A stretch of 48,458 nt of DNA, taken from assembly GCA_020851015.1 (NCBI GenBank), contig JADZDN010000149.1, forward strand, positions 1 through 48,458, written 5' to 3'. This DNA is from Alphaproteobacteria bacterium (GTDB taxonomy: Bacteria > Pseudomonadota > Alphaproteobacteria > JAEULC01). Positions 16,452 to 24,885 of the stretch are shown here, piece by piece; the first letter of the stretch is position 1; each line of letters starts with the position of its first letter. The notes under the pieces were generated by a model. The model was not told the DNA's origin, did no database searches, and was given only the letters and a program-made list of their open reading frames with translations. A program made the translations under genes and the position numbers.

Positions 16452-17258
16452 CTACCCTCTGCCGCGGAACTCGGGATAGAGCGTCATCCCGCCATCGACG
16501 AACAACGTGGTGCCGGTAACATAGTCCGCTTCGTCGGACACGAGCCAGGCCACGGCGCGGGCCACGTCCATCGGCTCGCCGATCCTGCCATACGGTATCA
16601 GGCGCATCAGGTTCGCGGCGGCCTCCGCCGTCTGCCAGGCTTCCTTGTTGATCGGAGTCTTGATTGCCCCGGGTGCGACCGCGTTGACCCGGATCCGCAT
16701 CGGCGCGACCTCCTGCGCCAGCGACTTCATCAGCATATTGATGCCGCCCTTCGAGGCGGCGTAGTTGGCCTGAAATGCCCAGGGTATGACTTCGTGGACG
16801 GAGCTGGTGAACACGATCTTGCCGATCGCGCCCGCTTCGCGCGTGGCATCGCGCTTGAGGAAATGCCGGACTGCCTCGCGTGCACATAGGAACGCACCCG
16901 TCAGATTGACGTCGATGACGGACCGCCATTGATCGAGGCTCATCTCGGCGAAACGCACCGTCCGCTCGATTCCGGCGTTCGCCACCATGATGTGCAAGTC
17001 GCCGAACTGCGCGATGGTCTCCGCGACCAGGGCTTGCACGTCGCCTTCCTTGCTTACATCGGCCGCGACGGCGCGCGCGGTGCCGCCCTGCGCCGCAATC
17101 CGGTCCACCACGTCCGCCGCTTTGGATCTTGAATTCGCGGAAGGCGGATGGTTGACCACCACCTTCGCGCCGGCGGCGGCAAACGCCTCCGCGATCGCGC
17201 GCCCGATCCCCGACGATGCGCCCGTCACGACGGCAACCTGTCCTGTCAAGCGCGTCAT
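16452..17258 (-). CDS. glucose 1-dehydrogenase-like SDR
   Basis: 268 aa. Rossmann motif TGASSGIG (12-19), NAG at 94-96, and catalytic Ser (SSVHE, 152-153), Y166 and K170 (YAASKGG). SSVHE-IPW, PGAIKTPIN and the C-terminal DGGMTLYPEFRGRG match Bacillus glucose 1-dehydrogenase (EC 1.1.1.47) closely, so NAD(P)-dependent sugar oxidation is the best guess. Substrate specificity within the SDR family cannot be fixed from sequence alone. It stands alone on the minus strand between plus-strand genes. Confidence 0.85.
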   Translation of the reverse strand: MTRLTGQVAVVTGASSGIGRAIAEAFAAAGAKVVVNHPPSANSRSKAADVVDRIAAQGGTARAVAADVSKEGDVQALVAETIAQFGDLHIMVANAGIERTVRFAEMSLDQWRSVIDVNLTGAFLCAREAVRHFLKRDATREAGAIGKIVFTSSVHEVIPWAFQANYAASKGGINMLMKSLAQEVAPMRIRVNAVAPGAIKTPINKEAWQTAEAAANLMRLIPYGRIGEPMDVARAVAWLVSDEADYVTGTTLFVDGGMTLYPEFRGRG

Positions 17259-17436
17259 GCCCGTTCATGGCGTTGTGGAGAGGCATTGGCCCAGCCGACC
17301 GAAAACGGCCTGTTCGTCCTTCCGTTCCGGATTGGGCCTTGCTGGTGCGTACGGAATTGGACCGAGTCCCCCACTTGTTCCGTCATACCCGCCCCGCCAC
17401 TTCTTCGACACTTGCCGCTGTGGTCGCGAGGCAACG

Positions 17437-17715
17437 ATGTCGATCCGCTTCGATCACGACTGGCTGCACCGCGACTCCGGCGATGCGGGGGCCGATTTCA
17501 TCATCGAGGCGTTCGACGGCACCCGCGTGGTGCTCTTCAGGATCGAGCGCCTTGTTGCAATGGCGAACGTTCCGACGCGGCAATCCGGCGCGATCGCCAA
17601 TGTCCTCGACGGCTGGGGCGAAGCGCTGAAGCGCGCCTGCGTCCGTGCCTACGCGCGCGGCGGGACGGACGATCGGGCAGCGATCCGCGTAGGGGCGGGC
17701 GATTTCGCGCCATAG
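17437..17715 (+). CDS. small hypothetical protein
   Basis: 92 aa from ATG 17437. Predicted alpha/beta (RFDHDWLHRDSGDAGADFIIEAFDGTRVVLFRIERL..) ending RAAIRVGAGDFAP. No family recognised. The preceding 178 bases (17259-17436) show no other gene and would hold its promoter and that of the divergent SDR. The ribosome site is weak. Confidence 0.5.
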   Translation: MSIRFDHDWLHRDSGDAGADFIIEAFDGTRVVLFRIERLVAMANVPTRQSGAIANVLDGWGEALKRACVRAYARGGTDDRAAIRVGAGDFAP

Positions 17716-17870
17716 ACAGCTCGACATCGCCAAGAAAAGCCTCGCCAGGTGGGGAGCCCGGCGAGGCGTTCGAAGTAGTGAGGTCCAGGCGTCGATGTCG
17801 GGCGACGCCGCACGGTCAAGGCGCCAATGACATCTCGGTTGCACGGGCCGTCCGAAAAACCTGTGGAAAT

Positions 17871-18377
17871 CTACGTCTCAAGCGGTCCCCAGCGATCGAA
17901 CTGGGTGCTGACCTCGATGCGCAGCGACGCAATGATGAGCGTCGATACGTCCTTGCCGTTCTTCGACACCGGCAACGTCAGGCGGGCGTAGCGGTAGGGC
18001 CGGTCGTTCGCCAGCGCCTCGATGGCGTATAGCGAGGGCGCCCCGGTTTGCCGCGCCTCCTCGTACTGCTCGGTGACGATCTTCGCATATTCCGCACTCT
18101 GGAAGTCGAGCGTCGTCTTGCCGGTCATGTCGGCCCGGTCCGGGTTTGTCGTGCGCGTTCCGTAGCGGCGAAAGCGGAACCGCTTCGGGCCTTCGACCGC
18201 GACGACATGGATACGGCCCATGACCCGCTCGAACTCGCCGCTGCTCAGGTCGAATTCCGCCGGCATCCGGCGCGCGCCGCGATACTGGTTCCAACGTTCG
18301 TAGAGAAGGGCGAATTGCGTGTTGGCGATGTACTCGACGGGAACAGGTGTCGCTGACAGCAGCTTGAAATCCGCCAT
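17871..18377 (-). CDS. PAS domain protein, PAS_5 family
   Basis: 168 aa. A single PAS_5-type domain: LYERWNQYRGARRMPAEFDL followed by a GRIHVVAVEG..RFRFRRYGTR strand pair and a GKTTLDF turn, the pattern of this alphaproteobacterial family. No output domain is present, so it probably senses or binds partners. GAGGAA precedes ATG 18377. A second member is at 26467-27027. Cytosolic. Confidence 0.8.
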   Translation of the reverse strand: MADFKLLSATPVPVEYIANTQFALLYERWNQYRGARRMPAEFDLSSGEFERVMGRIHVVAVEGPKRFRFRRYGTRTTNPDRADMTGKTTLDFQSAEYAKIVTEQYEEARQTGAPSLYAIEALANDRPYRYARLTLPVSKNGKDVSTLIIASLRIEVSTQFDRWGPLET

Positions 18378-18591
18378 GGTTCCTCGTGCCGCTACAGCGC
18401 GGCTTCTGCACTGGCGCGGCGCATTCTAAGGCGCGGCGAATGAAATTAGAATTGGGGCAAGGTCGCAAACGCGCGCGTTGCATTGGGTTGCAGGAGTTCA
18501 ATCGCGCTCACGCTGGTCACAATCGCTTAGCGTAGGGATGGACTAGAGTAGCTTCTACGGCAATCACGCCGCGCGAAGGGGGGACTGAGCG

Positions 18592-18681
18592 ATGCGTTGG
18601 GCATGGGGCGTGCTTCTCTGGGCCACCACGATCTGTATCAGCATCGCGGCGGCCGGCGGGCTGATGGCTTGGAAGCCGTGA
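18592..18681 (+). CDS. tiny membrane peptide (tentative)
   Basis: 29 aa, almost all one hydrophobic helix: MRWAWGVLLWATTICISIAA then AGGLMAWKP. A GGGGGGA purine run (18579-18585) lies six bases before ATG. Small single-span proteins are often missed; this one is supported only by the ribosome site and hydrophobicity. No relatives recognised. Confidence 0.35.
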   Translation: MRWAWGVLLWATTICISIAAAGGLMAWKP

Positions 18682-18834
18682 CACTTGGCGGGCAGCCCAC
18701 GGATGACCTTTCCGTGATCCACCCACAAGCCGGGCGCGGCTATGCGGACAGGGTCGGCAATCCGCATGTGCGGCGGGGAACGCCCGCGTTCGGTCGCGCG
18801 TTTGTGCATCGCAACAGGCGGGGTGCACCGGACA

Positions 18835-18987
18835 ATGAGTTTCGGATGGGCGGTTTTGTTCTGGATCGCGGCAGGACTGGCAACCGTGCTTGCGTTCGAC
18901 GGTCTGCTGTCAATAGTGAGCCGCAGAACCTTCGCATCCGGCGCGCGTTGTGGGCAGGCATCGCTTGAGGTTCAGACCCTACCCTGA
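18835..18987 (+). CDS. small single-span membrane protein (tentative)
   Basis: 50 aa from ATG 18835: MSFGWAVLFWIAAGLATVLA forms one membrane helix, followed by a basic segment (SRRTFASGARCGQ). It resembles the 29-aa peptide upstream in style (Trp-rich start, one span). No clear ribosome site; the frame continues upstream without convincing coding content. Function unknown. Confidence 0.4.
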   Translation: MSFGWAVLFWIAAGLATVLAFDGLLSIVSRRTFASGARCGQASLEVQTLP

Positions 18988-19012
18988 CCCCAGCCGCAGG
19001 TGATGCACCGGA

Positions 19013-19040
19013 CCCCGATTCATCGGCCGATGGATCGGGG
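19013..19040. repeat. 28-bp near-perfect palindrome
   Basis: CCCCGAT-T-CATCGG at 19013-19026 faces CCGATG-G-ATCGGGG at 19027-19040 with no spacer; only the central T/G pair breaks symmetry. It lies between the 50-aa gene and the DUF1330 gene. No T-run follows, so an operator is as likely as a terminator. Confidence 0.5.
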
Positions 19041-19128
19041 TTCCCGCATTCAGCCCACCGATCCGCGCCACGTTGCCCAGGCGAATTGCCGGCTCTATCA
19101 TGCTGCTGGCAAAGGCGGGGAGCGGAGC

Positions 19129-19419
19129 ATGAAAGCCTACGTTGTGGTGCAGGAGCGCGTCGACGACGAGGCGGTTTTTGCGGCGTATCGCAAGGAAGTT
19201 CTGCCGACCGTTTCCGCTCACGGCGGCCGGTTCGTGGTACGCGGCGGCAAGCTGAGCATCGTCGAAGGCGAATGGAAACTGCCGCGGCTGGCGATCATCG
19301 AGTTCCCGTCGCGCGACAAAGCCGAAGCCTGGTATCGCTCGCCGGAGTACCAGAAGGTATTGCCGCTGCGGTTGAAAAGCAGCATTGGAAACTTGGTAAT
19401 TGTCGACGGCGCGGAGTAG
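19129..19419 (+). CDS. DUF1330 family protein
   Basis: 96 aa. Ferredoxin-like dimeric alpha-beta barrel of the DUF1330 family: MKAYVVVQERVDDEAVFAAY, HGGRFVVRGG, LAIIEFPSRDKAEAWYRSPEYQKVLPLR. The WY-SPEYQ motif is diagnostic. Biochemical role is unknown for the family. GGGGAG six bases upstream supports ATG 19129. The next gene overlaps its 3' end by 20 bases. Confidence 0.88.
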   Translation: MKAYVVVQERVDDEAVFAAYRKEVLPTVSAHGGRFVVRGGKLSIVEGEWKLPRLAIIEFPSRDKAEAWYRSPEYQKVLPLRLKSSIGNLVIVDGAE

Positions 19420-19729
19420 CCTCGCGCTGATCCTGGCCGCAATTCTTGGCTGGGGCGCCGCCGCCCGGGCCGAGACGCCGCAGTTCTGGGTTCAGATCGC
19501 GGCCGCGGCGAACGAGGCAAAGGCAAATGCACGGCTCCGGGAAATAGCACAGCACAACGGCACGGTGCGGCAGGCGCAAGAAGCCGGCCGGATTCTCGTC
19601 TACAAGCAAGAGGACAAGCGCGGCGACCTCTGGCGCGTGCGGATCGGCCCGTTCGACACCCACGAGCTGGCACGGCGATATTGCGGCCAGCTGCGAAACG
19701 AAGGGCAATCCTGCCTGGCCGTGCGATAA
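19400..19729 (+). CDS. secreted SPOR-domain protein
   Basis: 109 aa from TTG 19400 (no ATG or GTG fits). Signal peptide LALILAAILGWGAAARA, cleaved before ETPQFW. The mature part is one SPOR domain, about 28-107: FWVQIAAAANEAKANARLREI..GDLWRVRIGPFDTHELARRYC, a fold that binds denuded septal peptidoglycan. A small periplasmic SPOR protein without a membrane anchor. The start is uncertain because the ribosome site is weak and it overlaps the upstream gene. Confidence 0.78.
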   Translation: MSTARSSLALILAAILGWGAAARAETPQFWVQIAAAANEAKANARLREIAQHNGTVRQAQEAGRILVYKQEDKRGDLWRVRIGPFDTHELARRYCGQLRNEGQSCLAVR

Positions 19730-19733
19730 CGCC

Positions 19734-19761
19734 TTGACTTCGACGGGAACGAACATATTTG
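19734..19761 (+). promoter_or_regulatory. possible promoter of the receiver-domain gene
   Basis: TTGACT (19734-19739), 16-base spacer, TATTTG (19756-19761), about 75 bases before the start of the response-regulator gene. It fits a sigma-70 promoter but is not unique in sequence. Confidence 0.3.
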
Positions 19762-19837
19762 CGGTTTCTTAACCGTTGGTCCGGCATGGTCCGGACCGGC
19801 GGATCGGCTGCCGGGTGGAATCGGGACATAGCTGCCC

Positions 19838-20260
19838 ATGGCGAGCATCCTTGTAATCGACGACCATGCTGCCGTGCTCGAAACGGCGAAGGTCGTGCTC
19901 GCGAAACAGGGCCACGAAGTCCGTACGGCTCCGAATGGCAAGCTCGGCATGTCCCTTAGCAGCCGGCGACGGTTCGATCTCATCATCACCGACATCATCA
20001 TGCCCGAGCAGGACGGCATCGAGACCATCGAGCAGCTGCGGCGCGTTTCGCCCGACCTGCCGATCCTGGCGATCTCCGGTTGCGGCATGGTGGGCGACAC
20101 GGATTTCCTCAAAGCCGCCTTGGCGATGGGCGCGAACGACACCCTCGCCAAGCCTTTCCGCGCCAGCGAGCTGGTCGACAAGGTAAGCGCTTTGCTGGCC
20201 ACCGTGTCGGCCGCCCGCAGCGCGGCCACCGACAGCCTGCGCGCAAGCTCTCCCCTCTAG
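19838..20260 (+). CDS. single-domain response regulator (CheY-like)
   Basis: 140 aa. Receiver domain only: acidic pair D8/D9 (LVIDDHAAVLETAK), phospho-acceptor D52 (LIITDIIMPEQDG), then AISGCGM and the conserved lysine in LAKPF. No output domain; the last 20 residues are Ala/Ser-rich. It acts through a partner kinase or effector; a hybrid kinase phosphorelay is possible. No partner gene is adjacent; the nearest kinase in the window is at 28314. Confidence 0.92.
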   Translation: MASILVIDDHAAVLETAKVVLAKQGHEVRTAPNGKLGMSLSSRRRFDLIITDIIMPEQDGIETIEQLRRVSPDLPILAISGCGMVGDTDFLKAALAMGANDTLAKPFRASELVDKVSALLATVSAARSAATDSLRASSPL

Positions 20261-20335
20261 CCGGCCCGCACTGGTCCGACCGCGCGTCCTCCGCTATCGT
20301 TGCCGGCCGCCATCTACCGGCAGGCCGAGGCATTG

Positions 20336-21364
20336 ATGTTCTCCCATCCCGAATACGATAGCCATGAGCGCGTGGTCTATGTGCGCGAGGCGCGTGCCGG
20401 GCTGTCGGCCATCATCGCGCTGCATTCGACCGCGCTGGGACCGGCCTTCGGCGGCTGCCGGATGTGGCCCTATCGCGACGACGCGCAGGCGCTCGCCGAC
20501 GTGTTGCGCCTGTCGCGCGGGATGACCTACAAGGCGGCGATCTGCGAGTTGCCGTTCGGCGGCGGCAAGTCGGTCATTCTCGGCGATTCCCGGCGCGACA
20601 AGACGCCCGAGCTCCTGCGCGCCATGGGCCGGGCGGTCGAAAGCCTGAACGGCCGCTACATCATCGCCGACGATGTCGGCACCACGCTCGACGATCTCGT
20701 CGTCATGCGCCAGGAGACCAGCTACACCGCCGCCGCGACTGCCGCGGCGAAAGCGCCGCTGCCCGTCACCGCGTTCGGCGTCTTCTGCGCGTTGCGCGCC
20801 GCGGCCAAGCACTATTTCGCCCAGGATGACTTCAAGGGTCTTCGCGTCGCCGTCCAGGGGCTGGGGAACGTCGGCATGCCGCTCTGCCGGTTCCTCCACG
20901 AAAGCGGCGCGCGGCTGGTGGTCTGCGACATGGACCAGGCGCGTGCGGGCCGGGCCCGCGAGGCGTTCGCCGCGCAGGACGTTCCCGTCGACGCGATCTA
21001 CGATGCCGAGGTCGATATCTTCGCGCCCAGCGCGCTTGGCGGCATCCTCAACGACCAGACGATCGGTCGGCTCAAGGCCAGGCTGGTCTGCGGCGGCGCC
21101 AACAACCAGCTCGAACATTCACGGCACGACGCGGCGCTGGCGCAGCGTGGCATAGCCTACATTCCGGACTACCTGGCGAATGCCGGCGGCGTGATCGATT
21201 TCTACCAGGAAGCGATCGACGACCGGCCGGAGGCGGTGATGAAATCGGTCGAACGCATTGGACGCATCACCGCCGCCGTGCTGGCGCAGGCCGAACGGGA
21301 AGGCGCCCGGCCATTGGCGGTCTGCGACGCGACCGTGCACCGCCGTCTCAAGGCTGCCCGCTGA
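20336..21364 (+). CDS. Leu/Phe/Val dehydrogenase family protein
   Basis: 342 aa. NAD-dependent oxidative deamination of branched-chain or aromatic amino acids. Catalytic lysines K66 (MTYKAA) and K78 (FGGGKSVI), ADDVGTTLDD, nucleotide-binding GLGNVGMPLC, IFAPSALGGILND and the C-terminal DYLANAGGVIDF align well with Bacillus leucine dehydrogenase. ATG 20336 has GAGG five bases upstream; a longer TTG start at 20300 (354 aa) cannot be excluded. Substrate is inferred. Confidence 0.9.
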   Translation: MFSHPEYDSHERVVYVREARAGLSAIIALHSTALGPAFGGCRMWPYRDDAQALADVLRLSRGMTYKAAICELPFGGGKSVILGDSRRDKTPELLRAMGRAVESLNGRYIIADDVGTTLDDLVVMRQETSYTAAATAAAKAPLPVTAFGVFCALRAAAKHYFAQDDFKGLRVAVQGLGNVGMPLCRFLHESGARLVVCDMDQARAGRAREAFAAQDVPVDAIYDAEVDIFAPSALGGILNDQTIGRLKARLVCGGANNQLEHSRHDAALAQRGIAYIPDYLANAGGVIDFYQEAIDDRPEAVMKSVERIGRITAAVLAQAEREGARPLAVCDATVHRRLKAAR

Positions 21365-21569
21365 TTTCGTCCTCGTCGCGGGGCTTGCCGATCTTCTCGC
21401 GCTTCTTCTGCACCTCTTCCAAAGGCCGCAGCGGCCGGCGCAGGTAAGGGCTGATGGCCGGGACCTCGTCCTTTGCCTTCGGGGATTTGTCGTCGCGCGC
21501 CGTCGAGAAGCACCACAGCTTTGCGGCGGGCGGCAGGCGGTCTAGCGTAACGGCGGCGGCGGCGAACAT
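21348..21569 (-). CDS. small charged hypothetical protein
   Basis: 73 aa on the minus strand, overlapping the dehydrogenase 3' end by 17 bases tail-to-tail. Starts MFAAAAVTLDRLPPAAKLWC, then a highly charged part (DDKSPKAKDE, LRRPLRPLEEVQKKREK). AGGAG eight bases before ATG 21569 supports translation. No function recognised. Confidence 0.6.
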   Translation of the reverse strand: MFAAAAVTLDRLPPAAKLWCFSTARDDKSPKAKDEVPAISPYLRRPLRPLEEVQKKREKIGKPRDEDEISGQP

Positions 21570-21805
21570 GCCAAGGCTCCTGGCTTCTTAAGAAACCGAC
21601 CCTAGGCGGAACCGCCAGTCGCCGGCTGTAAACGCGCGCACAGCACCGCTGTGGCGGCGGTCACATCGCCCTGTGCGCCCCGTCACACCGGCCGGTTGCT
21701 CTCACCTGCCGGCTGCGCGCTTAACCCTCTGTTCCGACACGAAATGCTGCAGTATGTTGCGGGTGGGCAGCGTGCCGGGGGGCGGTGCGCGGGGGGCAAG
21801 GCCAT

Positions 21806-22540
21806 ATGGCAGGCGTGGCCGAGTACGGCTTGGACGGAATTGCGCTGTTCGCGGCGCTCGCGCCGGCGCAGCGTATGGCGCTGGAGCAGCAGTGCCGCTT
21901 CCAGCGCTATGCCGCCGGCGAGGAAATCATCAACCGGCGGGCGCCGAGCCGCGACTTGTTTTGCATCGTCCGCGGCGGGGTGCGCATCGAGATCCATGCT
22001 CCGGGCGGCCGCGACCTGAGCTTCGAGGATATCGAGGCAGGCGGGCATTTCGGCGAGCTGTCTTGCCTCGACGGCCAGCCGCGCTCGGCCTCGGTGGTGG
22101 CGCTGCTCAACACGGTGGTCGCCACGGTGCCGACGCCGGCGCTGGAGCACGTGTTGCTGGAAAATCCGGCAATCGCGCTGGCGCTGATGCGCCGCATGGC
22201 CGAGATCATCCGCCATGCCACCGGCCGCATCCTCGATCTAAGCACGCTCGGCGCCAACAACCGCATCTATGCCGACCTTCTGCGCCGCGCCAGGCCCAGC
22301 CCCGGCCTGGGCGCCAAGGCGGGCGTGATCCATCCCATTCCGACCCATCAGGACCTTGCCGGCCGGGTCAGCGTTACGCGCGAGACGGTCACCCGCGCGC
22401 TGGGCGATCTCGCGCGTGCCCAGATCGTGGTCAAGGACGGCGCCCGGCTGGTCGTACCGGATATGGAGAAGCTGCTGGACATGGTCACCAGATTCCGCGG
22501 CGACGTCGTCGGCCACCCGAAGCTCGATTGGTTCCTCTAG
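21806..22540 (+). CDS. Crp/Fnr family transcription regulator
   Basis: 244 aa. N-terminal cyclic-nucleotide-binding-type beta roll (about 15-125: LFAALAPAQRMALEQQC, GGHFGELSCLDGQPRSASVVA), dimerisation helix, and C-terminal winged helix with recognition segment THQDLAGRVSVTRETVTRALGDLARAQIV. No N-terminal Fe-S cysteine cluster, so not an O2-sensing Fnr; the ligand is unknown. ATG 21806 is chosen; GTG 21785 is also possible. Only two bases separate it from the next gene, so it may regulate its own operon. Confidence 0.9.
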   Translation: MAGVAEYGLDGIALFAALAPAQRMALEQQCRFQRYAAGEEIINRRAPSRDLFCIVRGGVRIEIHAPGGRDLSFEDIEAGGHFGELSCLDGQPRSASVVALLNTVVATVPTPALEHVLLENPAIALALMRRMAEIIRHATGRILDLSTLGANNRIYADLLRRARPSPGLGAKAGVIHPIPTHQDLAGRVSVTRETVTRALGDLARAQIVVKDGARLVVPDMEKLLDMVTRFRGDVVGHPKLDWFL

Positions 22541-22542
22541 CG

Positions 22543-23580
22543 ATGGCCGGCGCGGCGCCCAAAGGTTGCATCCAGACCGTCTTGGGTCCCATCGCGCCCG
22601 AGGCGCTCGGGCCGACGCTGATGCACGAGCACCTGCTGTGGGATATCGCTCCGCCCTCGCTGGCGGCTCGCAACGATCCGGGCCCCGAGATCACGCTGGA
22701 GACGTTCTGGAAATATCATTACGGCGAAATTTCCTTTCCAAGGAACTACCGGCTGCACGACGTGGCGGTCGCCATCGACGAGGTAGGGCGGATGCGCGCC
22801 GATGGCGGCCGCGCCATCGTCGAGCTGAGCTGCGGCGGGTTGAAGCCCGATCCGCGCGGCCTGCAGGCGGTCGCCGAGGCGACCGGCGTCACCATCGTCA
22901 TGGGCTGCGGCTACTACGTCGAGGAGTACCAGGACCCGCGCAATCGCGAGCGCAGCGTCGAAGACTTCGCGCGCGAGATCGTCGCGCAGGTGACCGAAGG
23001 CGCCTGGGGCACGACCGTGCGCGCCGGCATGATCGGCGAGATCGGCTGCCAGGCGCCCTGGACGGCCCTGGAGAAGCGGGTGATGCGGGCCGCGCTGATG
23101 GCGCAGCGCGAGACCGGCGCGGCCGTGAACGTGCACCCCGGCCGCCATCCCGACCAGCCCCAGGAGGTGGCCGATTTCGTGCGGGCCAACGGAGGCGACC
23201 TTGCGCGCGTCGTCATCAGCCACATCGACCGGACTATCTTCGACCTCGATCGGCTGCTGCGTCTCGCCGACACCGGTTGCACGGTGGAATTCGACCTGTT
23301 CGGCGTGGAGACGGCGTTCTACCGGCTGTCCGACATCGACATGCCGAACGATGCCACGCGCCTGCGGCTGATCCGCGAGCTGATTGCCCGCGGCCATCTC
23401 GATCGCATCGTCATCTCGCACGACATCTGCTACCTGACGCGGCTCACGCGGTTCGGCGGGCATGGCTACGGCCACATCTTCCGCAACGTGGTGCCGATGA
23501 TGCGCCGCCGCGGCTTCTCGCAGGACGAGATCGACGCGATCCTCGTGCGCAACCCGCGGCGCTTGCTCACGATCGGTTGA
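22543..23580 (+). CDS. phosphotriesterase-homology amidohydrolase
   Basis: 345 aa. Binuclear-metal amidohydrolase: HEH at 28-30, bridging position E166 (GMIGEIG), H198 (NVHPG), H227 (SHID) and D294 (ISHDICYL). A glutamate instead of a carboxylated lysine at the bridge is the feature of the E. coli PHP protein, whose substrate is unclear; lactonase or esterase activity is possible. Organophosphate hydrolysis should not be assumed. It follows the Crp/Fnr gene by two bases and is probably co-transcribed with it. Confidence 0.88.
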   Translation: MAGAAPKGCIQTVLGPIAPEALGPTLMHEHLLWDIAPPSLAARNDPGPEITLETFWKYHYGEISFPRNYRLHDVAVAIDEVGRMRADGGRAIVELSCGGLKPDPRGLQAVAEATGVTIVMGCGYYVEEYQDPRNRERSVEDFAREIVAQVTEGAWGTTVRAGMIGEIGCQAPWTALEKRVMRAALMAQRETGAAVNVHPGRHPDQPQEVADFVRANGGDLARVVISHIDRTIFDLDRLLRLADTGCTVEFDLFGVETAFYRLSDIDMPNDATRLRLIRELIARGHLDRIVISHDICYLTRLTRFGGHGYGHIFRNVVPMMRRRGFSQDEIDAILVRNPRRLLTIG

Positions 23581-23607
23581 ATCCCGCGCCGACGGATCGG
23601 CGTTTCG

Positions 23608-24009
23608 TCAGTCGCCTGGCGACGCTGCTCCCGCCTTCTTCAGAAAAGCGATCAGGTCGGCGCGGTCCTGCTCGTTGGGCACGCCGGCGAAGCCCATGCG
23701 CGTACCGGGCACCAGCTTGGTTGGTCCCTGCAGGAAGCGGTCGAGCGTCATCTCGTCCCAGGTCAGGCCGGAATTCTTCATTGCCGGTGAATAGGCGAAG
23801 CCGTCGATGCTCGCCGCCCGCCGGCCGACAACGCCTTTGTGGCGCGGTCCGATCCGGTCGCGATCGAGCGAATGGCAGCCCTCGCACCGCTCGTAGATTC
23901 TTTCGCCGCGCACGGGATCGCCGCCGGCGAAGCAAGGCGATGCAAGCGCCATCAGCGCAAGCGCCATCAGCAAGGCGCCGAAAGCTGCGCCCGTCACCGT
24001 ACGTCGCAT
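23608..24009 (-). CDS. class I cytochrome c
   Basis: 133 aa. Signal peptide to about residue 28 (ALASPCFA-GG), then a single cytochrome c fold: haem site CEGCH (42-46), GPRHKGVVGRRAAS, and methionine ligand M105 (GTRMGFAG), ending in the usual amphipathic helix RADLIAFLKKAG. Resembles cytochrome c2/c550 of alphaproteobacteria; a soluble periplasmic electron carrier. AGAGGA lies about six bases before ATG. Same strand as the ferritin-like gene, 128 bases downstream of it. Confidence 0.93.
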   Translation of the reverse strand: MRRTVTGAAFGALLMALALMALASPCFAGGDPVRGERIYERCEGCHSLDRDRIGPRHKGVVGRRAASIDGFAYSPAMKNSGLTWDEMTLDRFLQGPTKLVPGTRMGFAGVPNEQDRADLIAFLKKAGAASPGD

Positions 24010-24137
24010 GGCATTTCCTCTGGGAGGGGGAAGGGCACCCCGTTCCCGCCGCCGTTGAGAGGGGGGCAGGCGGGCGGGAACGGGGCGCCCCAATCGGCGC
24101 GTTGGTCGGAAACGCGCACGACCGTTTTTCGGCCGCC

Positions 24138-24722
24138 TTACGAAATGGCCAGCGCGTCCGGCAGGCCTTCGCCCAGCGCATTCTGCAGGACGACCCAGTG
24201 CATCGACTCGTCGGCGACGAGGCGGCCGGCCGCGGTCTTCAGCGCCGGGGACTGGAACACCGGGATCGCGCCCAGATAGGCCGATGCCGCGCCCTTCTCC
24301 AGCTTGGCGGCGAACTTCAGCACGTCCTCCGCCTTCTTCAGCTTGTCGGCTGGAAAGTTGTATTCGGCCATCGTCTTGCCGCTCACGGGCGCGCCGCCCA
24401 TCTTCTTGATCGTGCTCTCCAGCAGGTCGCGATGCTCCTTGTGGTGGTCCTGGAAGGTCTTCGCGACCTTCAGCGTGCCGTCCTTCAACAGCCCGCTCTT
24501 GGCGCCGAGTTCGTAGGCGGCGATCGCCTCGTGCTCGAGGCCGAGCGCGGTGTTGAGGATCGTGAGGTCGTCGGGGGCCGCCGCCGACGCGCCGCGGATC
24601 AGCGCTTCGTTGCCCGCCAGCATGGCGATCGCCACGCCGGACAGCAGCGCCGTGCCGGTGCCGGTCAAGAAGCGGCGGCGGTTGGCGATGGACGCCGGCA
24701 CGATCAGGTTCGTTTGGCTCAT
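24138..24722 (-). CDS. Tat-exported ferritin-like domain protein
   Basis: 194 aa from ATG 24722 with GAGGGAGAAG upstream. Twin-arginine signal NRRRFLTGTG followed by a hydrophobic stretch indicates Tat export. The mature part is a ferritin-like four-helix bundle: LGLEHEAIAAYELGA, FQDHHKEHRDLLESTIKKMG, and VADESMHWVVLQNALGE, with Glu/His metal ligands. Such proteins often accompany ECF sigma/anti-sigma pairs, as here. Probably periplasmic di-metal stress protein; exact reaction unknown. Confidence 0.87.
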   Translation of the reverse strand: MSQTNLIVPASIANRRRFLTGTGTALLSGVAIAMLAGNEALIRGASAAAPDDLTILNTALGLEHEAIAAYELGAKSGLLKDGTLKVAKTFQDHHKEHRDLLESTIKKMGGAPVSGKTMAEYNFPADKLKKAEDVLKFAAKLEKGAASAYLGAIPVFQSPALKTAAGRLVADESMHWVVLQNALGEGLPDALAIS

Positions 24723-24749
24723 GGTTCTTCTCCCTCGTTGGAACACGAT

Positions 24750-24791
24750 TGCCGGCACCCATCAGCCGGCAGAGCCCGACCTTGCGTCGGG
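24750..24791 (-). terminator. paired hairpins between anti-sigma and ferritin-like genes
   Basis: Two perfect stems: TGCCGGC (24750-24756)/GCCGGCA (24765-24771) and CCCGAC (24775-24780)/GTCGGG (24786-24791). No strong T-run follows on the minus strand. They may end the sigma/anti-sigma transcript or protect the downstream mRNA. Confidence 0.35.
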
Positions 24792-24885
24792 TCATGCGGG
24801 GATTACGGGCGGCCTCGGGTGGCGGACGCGCTCTTGACGCGAACGTGAGCCGGCGTGAGCAGGAGGGATGGAGCCGAAGGGATGC

